Source: Symbiodinium natans
Taxonomy: Eukaryota > Sar > Dinophyceae > Suessiales > Symbiodiniaceae
DNA: 32,797 nt
NCBI GenBank assembly: GCA_905221605.1
Contig: CAJNDS010000047.1
Span: forward strand, 1,088,368-1,121,164
Reading direction: 5' to 3'
This document shows positions 12,590 to 21,600 of this stretch, piece after piece. Made by a program: the position numbers and the translations under genes. Under the pieces are notes generated by a model, which worked only from the letters and a program-made list of their open reading frames with translations, was not told where the DNA came from and searched no databases. Numbering within the stretch: position 1 is the stretch's first letter; each line of letters opens with the position of its first letter.

Positions 12590-13700
12590 TGACGAGAACT
12601 GGACATGTCCGTGACAAAATGTTTCGCAAGGTTCAAAGTTCGGCGAAAGCCCAAGTGAAGTTGTCACGACGGGCAAAAATGGAACGCCTTGGGGGTAACA
12701 TGGGGGAACGTTGCAATATTGCATCACGTTACTGTCACGAAAAGATTGTTTGTGTCCAAGAGTTCGGAAGACTTTGTTTGCAATCGTGCATCATGCTACG
12801 AAGCCGTCACGAAAGCATGGCCTGCGTCCAAGGCGTCGCTTGAACAATTTCCAGTGTATCTCGCAAAGAAAAGACTTTGCAAGAACGTATCATGCAACGA
12901 AGCTGTCGCGAAACGATGGCGTTTAACCAAAGTGTTGACTTGGAACGTTTTGCTGAAGCATGTCGCGCAGCAAAGCTTACAAGAGAGTGTCTCACGCAAC
13001 GAAAACGTAACGAGACGTTATCTTGGAAAGTTCCGCAAAAATCATGCAACGAAACTGTCACGAAAAGACGGTTTGTATGTGGAGCGTTGGCTTGAACACT
13101 TTGACAAGCGTGCTCATGCGAAACTCTCACGAAAAGATGGCTTGTGTGAACTGTCCCGAAAGGATGGTTTATGTGAAGAGAAATCGCTTGAACAGTTTTT
13201 GGACAAAGTCCCATGCAGCGACACAGTCTCAGAAAAGGGGTTTGTGTACGAATCGTTGGCCTGGACAGTTTGCCAAGAAGGTTTGTGTGAAGAGCAAATG
13301 CCTGAACAGTGTAGCGAAAAATATCCCGCACAGCGAAACTGTCACGAAAAGATGATTTGTGTGCAGAGCCTTGTCTGTTTCGCGTGAACAGTGTGACAAA
13401 AAGCCGTCTCGCGTAACGATTCTGTCACGAACAGATGATCTGTGTCAAGAGCAATGGCTTGAACAGTTTAACGAAACATGTCCCACGCAGCGAAACTGCC
13501 ATGAAAAGATTAGTTGTGTGGAGAGCGTTGGGTTATGTTGGCCTGGATAGTTTGGCCAAAGCTGTCTCACGCAACGAGATTGTCACGAAAAGATGGTTTG
13601 TCTGAAGAACGTTGACTTGAACAGTGTAGTGTGACGAAAATGTCCCACGCAGCGAAACTGTCACGAAAAGATGGCTGGTGTGCAGTGCGTTAGCTTGAAC
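12590..13700 (+). repeat. Minisatellite-like array, unit about 70-85 bases
   Basis: About 13 degenerate copies of a unit built on CGAAACTGTCACGAAAAGAT, then GGTTTGTGTG, then GAGCGTTGGCTTGAACAGTTT and CATGTCCCACGCAG. Core positions include 12732, 12804, 12903, 13055, 13124, 13151, 13224, 13339, 13422, 13496, 13580 and 13658, giving typical spacings of 69-84 with shorter and longer exceptions. The copies at the 3' end agree best; those before 12800 are most eroded. The forward frame 12689-13387 (232 codons) runs through it, but the same peptide words appear in all three frames in other units, so I treat that frame as a by-product of the repeat. Confidence 0.85.
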
Positions 13701-13731
13701 GGAAAAAACACCACAGCTGCGAGCGCTCTAG

Positions 13732-15218
13732 TGGAATGCGTTGCGCCCGCTTTGGGCGGTGGAGGTGGACGGGAACCTGAACATCGAGGAAGTCCTGCGT
13801 GCTTGGGCACCAGCTATCCTGGGCATGCGCCCGAGGGCCCAGATTTTGCCCAACTCTGACCGAGTGTGGGGGGTTGTTTAATTGTGTATATAAGGAAGGG
13901 TTGGAGCATAGCACGTCAGTAGGGCCGCTGAGGGTCTAGGCTTCGCAGGCACGGGCCAGCGGCGACGCCTGCTGGTGCCTGGACGGCTGGGCTTCCGCGA
14001 TGGGGGCGAGGTGCCAAATCAAGAAATCTACCGGTCTACGAGCAGGATGTGCCAGAAACAATGATTTAGTAAACTGCAGGTGCTAACCGACAAGGCCGAC
14101 CTGTCCGTTGAGCTGGAGCTGAAGCAAGTGAAATAGTCAGCACCAACTGGATCCGACGGTTCGGTGCCACCTGAGTCTGCACAGCTACTGCAAACAGCTA
14201 CTGCCAATCTTTCCCTCGTCCCGCTTTGCTGGCCCAGATCTCAGAACACCCAAGGCGGTGACTGCAATCCAAGACTTTCCACAGGCAAGGTCAGGGCATC
14301 AGAGGCTCGACTGCGCACTCCAGCTGACTGGGCAAAAACGCACAAATAGAAAAAACAAATCTCGCCCTCAGACTAGCCGCTAGCCATGGCGGAAGCTGCC
14401 AAAGGAGCCAAGGCAAGGGCTCTTGAGCCAAGATGCAGGGCCAATGTAGAGATCTGTAGAGAGTTCCTTTCAGGGCCTTTGAATATGCTTGAGTTGTTCT
14501 TGGAGTCATGCTGCATCTCTGACTCTGCAGGGCAAGGGCAAAACAAGCAGCAGTGGCTATGGCGACGAGCTTCAGCATGACCAAGGGAGGAGCGCACCCT
14601 GAGTAATAGAACCCCCAACAAATTTTCCCCAAGCCAAATTTGCAGCTCTGGGTGGTGGAAGGCACGAGGCCTTCGGTGACCTCTTGACTGCGCAACTTTG
14701 CCAGGCCACTGGTCACTGCCCTGTGGGCTTGTACATGTGCCAAGTAGCCTGACATCATGGAGGATGTTGAAGGTGCTCGCCGGAAACGGAGCTTTTCAGA
14801 ATCTGTCAGGCAATCAACGGCGGTGCGACCGCACAGGCTGAGGATCTCTTCAGCAGCTCGGTGATGCTTGGTGTTCGTTCCTACCTACAACGGCATGTTT
14901 ACAGTGGTGATGTCCCGAGCTCGTTGGCCCAGAGGTCGTTTGGACATCGAGCTGCGTCGACAGGACCCTGCGCTGCGAGGAAATCCTCTGCTTAAAGGGG
15001 CTTCCGAAGAAATCTAAATCTTCTAAGTTTCGAAGGACTCGGCTCGCCTGCAGAGCTATGTGTCCGAGCAGGAGGCAGCTGCTGTGGCCGCGGGAGCCTC
15101 GCCATCCTCGATTCGCAAGCGCTTCGTGCTTTGCCTCGCGGCACTCCCCGAGGCCTTGCCTGATGGCTCTGACAGCTCTGGGGACGAATGCAAGGAATGC
15201 AAGACAAAGCCATCTTGA
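13732..15218 (+). CDS. Possible unidentified multi-exon gene
   Basis: Three or four forward blocks look like real exons, but I do not recognise the protein. Block one, within 13732-13878, has LRPLWAVEVDGNLNIEEVL and AWAPAILGMRPRAQILPNSD. Block two, from 14080 behind CTGCAG, reads VLTDKADLSVELELKQVK before a stop at 14134-14136. Block three, at about 14940-15015, reads LDIELRRQDPALRGNPLLKG. Block four, 15048-15218, reads SYVSEQEAAAVAAGASPSSI and ends in an acidic, Cys/Lys-rich tail at TGA 15216-15218, a plausible C terminus. It lies between the tandem array and receptor A, in the common direction. The blocks may belong to different genes or be chance. Confidence 0.3.
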
Positions 15219-15628
15219 GTGCCCGAGGGGCTGTGCCCAGCCGAAGGCTGCCCGAAGTCTTCGCAAGCCCCTTTCCGCAGCAGCGCAGTAGAAAAAGAGT
15301 CAGGGCCCCCCACCCGAAGCCCATGGAGTACTGAAACTAAAGCGAAGTCCTCTTCTGCCCCAGTCTAATTTTAATCAGGTTCGAGAGGATTTGACGGACT
15401 CGGCGGAGTCTTGGCTCAGGCAGCACGAAACCCGTGCTGGAGGCTGGATGTAGCCAGACATCGTTTCTTTACACATGGTAATCGACGTATAGGACATATA
15501 AAACCAGGCCAGGCTGATTGCTGAATACAGGTGCGGTCCCCGCGCCTCTTAAGAAACAAGAGCCAATCCACCGCAGCCCAGTATACTCCCCAGAAAAATT
15601 GCCCAGGCAGGCGCTCGAATTCGTCCCC
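15219..15628. other. Intergenic stretch upstream of receptor A
   Basis: No motif recognised. An open frame extends from 15518 into the receptor, but the signal-peptide start at 15629 explains the protein better. No TATA-like promoter could be supported, and I found no spliced-leader relic. Confidence 0.4.
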
Positions 15629-18600
15629 ATGGCTTGGCACCTTGCCAGGCTGCAGGTCCTGAATTGCTTCGTTTTGGGATGTTCCCACGTGTTGCTGGGG
15701 GTGATTGGCCCTTGGGTGGAGCTTGGGGACATTCTGCTGGCAGCAATGAGCGCAGATCTGGATTTTCGGAAGAACTTCGACCCGGCTTTGAGGGCCAAGT
15801 TCGGAGCTCCCATCATCGACATCGGACACATCGACCCATCCATGGTGAATGTCTCCTTTCGTTTTGGCTCCACAGAAGGGAAAGCCGATGTTGGCCTCGC
15901 CACTGCCTTAGACATGGTACTTGGGCTTGATGGAGAAGAGCCCATCATAGGCTTGATTGGCCCTGCCATCTCTTCCGTGGCCCTACCCATCGCAACAACG
16001 GCAGCTGTGAAGAAGCTTCCGCAGGTCTCCTTCTCGGCCACAAGCCCACTCCTCTCCAACAAAGACGCATACCCTTATTTCATGCGAACCGCACCACCCG
16101 ACACTTTTCAGGCCATCGTAATCTGGAACTGGATCCTGGCCTTCGACGTGCCGCTGGCCATCTGCCTCTACACCGAGGAGGCCTACGGACAGTCACTCTT
16201 CAAAGCCCTGACGGAGCAGGCGCAAGTTGCCCAAATCGCAAGCAGCCGGAGCAGCGGGAGCCGTACCCAGGCACGGATCGTGGGTCAGGCGGTGCGCTAC
16301 ATGCCGGAGAACTTTGACAAAGGGGAGGTTCAGGGCGCCGTGAGGAGCGCCAAGACCCTGGGCTCGCGCTTCCTCGTTCCACTCATCTCCCTCCGCATGA
16401 TTCCACAGCTGATGCCCGTACTCACAGAGGAAGGGCTGCTAGGGCCAGGTTGGCAAGCCATTGGATCAGATACGCTCGCGTGGCGAACATCGCATGAATT
16501 CCTTCCACTGGGCTTTATGATGGTGAATCCTCAGGGATCGGGCTCAAAGTTTCGCGAGTTTTCGGATCTGTGGTCTAGACTCGACTATACAGACCTCCTA
16601 GGCCAGGACGCTCAAGCCAGGCACCTTGGCATGCACTCAGTAAACTAAGCTTGTGGAAGAGTATTGGACTCGATTTCATGTCCGGGATCTTGCGAAATCG
16701 CCCTACAGAGAACGGGAGCCGGGCAAAAGTGCCTTTCGAATACAGGTACAAGCTTGGTAAGATGAGCATGGCCGTGGAGGAGATCCCCAATGCTTCCCTG
16801 TCGGCTCAACTGCAATCATACCATGCCTTTGCCTTTGATGCCGTTTACACCTTCATTACAGCAATCAACCAGCTGCTCCTCAGCGGGCTTACAGAGCGTG
16901 ACGTAAGGGGCCCGCTGCTGCTCCGTGTGATGCGCAGCACTGTGTTCACCGGCGTCTCAGGTGTCGTGAGCTTCGACTCGAATGGAGATCGCTTGGCAGA
17001 GTACGATCTTCTGAACATGCAAGGCGATGAGCTGGCGCCCGAAGCCGCCACGGTGGCGGTGTTCAGCACAACTACGCTCAACTTTTCCTTTAAGAGTCGA
17101 GCCGGGGTGATGTGGATGAACGGCCAGTTCGGGTACCAGCCACCAGAAAGCCTATTGGCCTGCGACCCTGGATTTTTCAAAGAGGAGATGTCCAGGCAAT
17201 GCAGAGCATGTCCAAGAGGAATGATGTGCGTGGGTGGCGTCGATGCCCGCTTTGTGCCATGCCCTCGCGGAAGCTTTGCGAACGAGACAGGCAGCACGGA
17301 GTGCCGCCCGTGTCCTAGGGGCAACGTCGCCCGCGACGTGGGCTCGGCAGAGTGCAGCGAATGCCTGCCTGGCTATGCGGCGCCCGAAGAGGGTATGGAG
17401 GCCTGCAAGCGCTGCGAGCCAGGCAGCTACATGCCCTCCGCACAGGGCATCCGATGCCTTCCCTGTGGCAAGAACCAAATCACTCTTTACAGTGGTGCGG
17501 AGGCTGAATCAGAGTGTCTTTGCTCAGAAGGTTCCTTCATGTGCGAAGGCCGTGGTTGCATAGCCTGCCCAGAGGGGCTGCATTGCCCCACAGGGCTGGC
17601 GCTCCCACAGCAAGAGGGCGGCTTTTGGACAGAGCCAGTTTCCACTGGCTCACTGCAATGTGCCTTCTCGGTCCTCCGCTGTCGGGACAATCTTGAATGC
17701 CCAGCTGGGGCACTGGGCACGTGTGCAGCCGGCAGGGAGGGGCGAGCATGCAACGGCTGCAAGGAGAAGCACTTCCCCGACAACAACGGCACGTGTCAGC
17801 CTTGTGCCGATGCAGACCTACTTCCTACTGTTGCTTTGCTGCTGCTGGCGCTAAGCCTCTTGCTCTTGCTGTCGTACAAGAACATGGATCCGAGCCAGCA
17901 AAGCCACTTGGAGTCAGGAATGACCTATAGTCCCTGACATGAGCGGTTGTGTTTAGATGTTTGGCATGTTTGGCATGTGAGTGCGCCCTGAAGTGCCGAA
18001 TGTGAGACAATGTGGGACTCTGTTGCTCTGAAGGTCTCAACTTGCTGACAGCAGCCGCGATTTTCAGCCAAATCATCATCGCGATCCAAGCCCTGGGATC
18101 TATCCGGAAACTTGCAATTGAATGGCAAGAGCCAGCCAAGAGCATGGTTGAATTGACGAAGTTGCTCACATTCGATTTGGACATTATCAAGTTCTCCTGC
18201 TTTCTGGGCACTGACAATCCGACAGTGCATTTCGTGAGTCAGATGATGGCATGTCCAGTTGGATGCGTTCTGCTACTGGTGAGCTGGTTAGGCACGAAGA
18301 TGTGCGGCCGACAGTGTCCTTTAGACAGCGTCTTGCCCTGACCAATGCAGACGTTGCTTTTGCATTCTGTCTGAAACAAACACAATCTGGACCCACTTTA
18401 GGCTATAGAGTCTTTAGCGGATTTCCGCACTGTTCGCAGCACGTGAGGTGTGCTCAACCTATGCGGACTGCTTTGCTTTGCACTTTTCTTGTCCATTGCG
18501 TTGGCAAGCTTGGCACCGTTTCGATGTGTGCACAATCCGGACGGCAGCTCTTCGATGATTTCCGACCCAGGAATAGTGTGTTACAACTCCCATGAGCATG

Positions 18601-21600
18601 TGGTGCTGGTGGCCTTGGCAGTAGCAGGCATACTGAGTCAACCAGCGGTCATTCTCGCATGGACAACGTACGCGACACTGATGTACCCAGCCCGCATGGC
18701 TAGTGGAAGTGGCTTGCGCCAAGTACACCGATACCGGTTCCTGTTCCACCGCTTTAAGCCTGAGAGATATTATTTCGGCTTGGTGTTGCTCTACCGGAAC
18801 GCTATCGTGGCGCTGCTTCCGGCCACCACGGTCGGTGTCGTTGAGATGCAGGTACCAGCCATGGGCACTATTTTGCTGGCCAGCCTCGCGCTACAAGCAC
18901 GCACGTACCCCTGGCGCACCGAGACCGCAAACGCCGCGGGCCCAATGGGGGTGGAATAAGAGGTCAGCGTCTGACTGTTCCGTGCCCCCTCCACCCCTAG
19001 GCCCTAAACCCATTAAGATGGGGAAGGCTTGGGCTGTAAAGTTAAAACAAAGAGAGAGCTCCTCGCGATGCTTGGCATCCAGAGCCTGAGAGGGCCGAGA
19101 GCTGGCCCATGCTGGACGTGGCAAAGGGGAGTCCCATTAAAAATCAGGGTGGCTCGTCTTGGCCACCCCATGACATTGTTTTGGGACGTGACAAGATCCT
19201 ATCCAGGTTTATGGTGGGTTTAAACCAGAATTCTTGGTTTGCGGCTCGGCTGAGATCTGCATCTTCAAGGGTTCTTTGCATTTCCGGGCCAAAACCAACA
19301 CTTCCAGGCTTCTCTTCTCCTCCAAGAAAGCAGCTGCCACATGACCCCTCCACTCTGCCACATGTTCCCGTGCACGCTGGGTCGGGCCGGAACGCATCCT
19401 GTGTAATTACCCGGCTTGCATTCTTGTCATTCTACAATTTTCTTGCACTGAAGTCAAGTGAGAGACCGTCAACCGTGAGCCAAAACTCCATTCCGCAAAT
19501 ATGAATAGAGGCTATTGTTCAGGTCACGGTCTGTTATTTCTGGTGCTTTTGCTCATCGTCCAGTCCACGATTTGGGCTCCTTATGCAGGAGATGGCATAG
19601 AGTTCTGGCTTTGGGTCAGGCGCGGTTGTTGCCGTGCGGCTGGCGTGCATCGCCCTTGCCAAGGTCGTGGACCTCCTCCTCAGCGTGCTGCTGCTGGTGA
19701 TTTTGCTCGGTGCTGCCCCGCTCCTGAGTATCAACTTCGAGAGTTCCTCGCGTGTCTTGGGCTGGCTGCTGTGCGTACCCGTGGTTGGTTTGCTGCTGGT
19801 CGGCCTGGTCGGCCTGGCTGGGGTGGCATATGGCCACTTTCGTCCAACAGTTCCCTTCGGCGTCTTCCTGTGCCATCACAAGGGGGGTGCCGGCAGCCTC
19901 TGCCGGCTCATGAAGATCTTGATCGCCAGACATTCTTCCACCCGCGTGTTCTTGGACTGTGACCAGCTGGAGAACCTCGACTTTCTTTTCGAGATCATTC
20001 GGACGTCGACAAGAAACGTTGTGGTCGTGCTCACTTCGGAGCTCTTACGCAGGGTCTGGTGTGCCGGAGAAATCGCAACCGCGTGGAAGAATAAGGTCCA
20101 CACCGTGCCGCTCATTTGTGATGGCTTCCGTCCACTTTCAGTCGAAGCACAGAAGCTGATCCCAACTTTGTGGACTCCTCAGCAGAAGCAGATACTCGCC
20201 AACTATGGGGTGGAGCTCCATGCCGTGAACCACGCATACGACTGGATACAGCACGATCTAGAAGGCATTCCAATGCCTCGATTTGGACCTGTCGGCTCCT
20301 GAGGTGGTAGAACATCTAGCGGAATCTAGCGAATCTAGCAGCAGCATCGCATGTGCCTTGAGGCGTGCGCCTCACGAAATGTTTCTAGCGCCTCTGCAAA
20401 CTACCATACCTTGGTTCCTCGAGCATCGAAGGCCTGCAGGCTCGGTAGCAGAGTTCTACCAGTGTTCTACACAATCCGCATGCCGTCTAGTTACGTTCCG
20501 GCGATTTCTGCCACTGAACAGCTGGATGCTACCTGTGTGTGCATGTAAGAAATGTTAATATGGGCAAGACCAGAACGCCTATGACAATGCCCAATCTCGT
20601 AAAATTTCCTTCGCATCAAGGTCAGTAGGCGCGAGGAGGTGGTCCTCGAGATTCTCTCTCGCTGTGGCCAGCCGTCCTCCGGTGCGATGATGCGAAGAAT
20701 GACTTCTGCGCACACCACCTACGTCCCCTACGTCTCCCGGACGGCTTCTGAAGCCCTGGTCCCTGCAAGAGCTCGAATTCTCATCACGTCCTCTGTCGCT
20801 GACGCCGAATGCCTTTCTGCCTGCGAAGTTTTCCAGATGATGTTGCAGGAAGGGATGGCAAATGCTTGAACGAACCCTCACAACTTCCTGGGTGTGCTGC
20901 GCAGTTCCCTCAAAGGATTTCGGCCCAAAAAGCCCTCCAAAAGCTCTCGCAAGACGCAAAAAGCCTGAAGCCGATTGAGCCTCAGCAGGCCTGCCTACAA
21001 GTGGAGTGTGCGGTCGTTCACGGCACCCGGCAGATGATGCACTGGAAGCTCAGCTTGATCCAATGAGGTTGGTAGACACAATGACTGCCCAAGCAGCTTT
21101 GGCGGCCCTTTTACCTGCATGGTTGTCTGTACGTCTTTCTTAATGTTATTCAACAGCGACTGGCTAAATCCCGCGCCTCTCTTTGGTACCTAACCCCAAA
21201 AGCGATACCCCCCGAATATCATCGTTTTGATTGAGAAAGCGATACCTAACCCCAAAAGTGATACCCTCAATGAAATGTCCCAGTCGTGGCCTCTAGGTTT
21301 TGCCGCGCGCTCTTATATACATATGCGCATATAAGCCGCATATATATATATATACATATATATATACATTAATGTCACCCTCCCCCTGATCTACCACTCG
21401 CGTCTGTGCTTGCTTTTGTACAAGGGTGGCAAAGACCGGTAATCACCGTGTTCTCTCATCTGCCCATCTATCAAGTCATATTGGCTAGACTCAACAATCC
21501 GTTTGTGGATTTGGCTATAGATGCAAATGTGGTTCAGCATGTCATGTTTGGTCTTCAGCGGTCCGCTTTCCATATTGCGATTTCGAATTGTAGAAATAAG

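Larger units (their letters stand above)
17820..19850 (+). other. Membrane domain of receptor A, about nine hydrophobic segments
   Basis: Hydrophobic segments in order: LLPTVALLLLALSLLLLLS (17820); LTAAAIFSQIIIAIQAL (18043); CPVGCVLLLVSWLG (about 18250); LNLCGLLCFALFLSIALASL (18453); VVLVALAVAGILSQPAVILA (about 18600); YFGLVLLYRNAIVALLPA (about 18773); PAMGTILLASLALQA (about 18855); VDLLLSVLLLVILLGAAPLL (19667); LGWLLCVPVVGLLLVGLVGL (about 19758). A short loop with the pattern NPDGSSSMISDPGIVCY lies between segments four and five and is also present in receptor B. I see no class C GPCR seven-helix signature, so this should not be called a GPCR. Confidence 0.7.

Noticed and set aside
12689-13387. 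232-codon forward open frame as a repetitive protein gene
   Set aside because: It lies within the tandem array; the same peptide words occur in different frames in other units because spacings are not multiples of three.
7450-13700. Repeat arrays as CRISPR
   Set aside because: Units vary in length and sequence and lack constant repeats with unique spacers; the surrounding genes are eukaryotic.
15518-15628. N-terminal extension of receptor A by 37 codons
   Set aside because: It would place charged and proline-rich residues before the signal peptide; the start at 15629 matches the layout of receptor B.
15629-19850. Calling the receptors class C GPCRs
   Set aside because: The ligand domain and cysteine-rich region fit, but there are about nine hydrophobic segments without class C seven-helix motifs and the C terminus is TIR.
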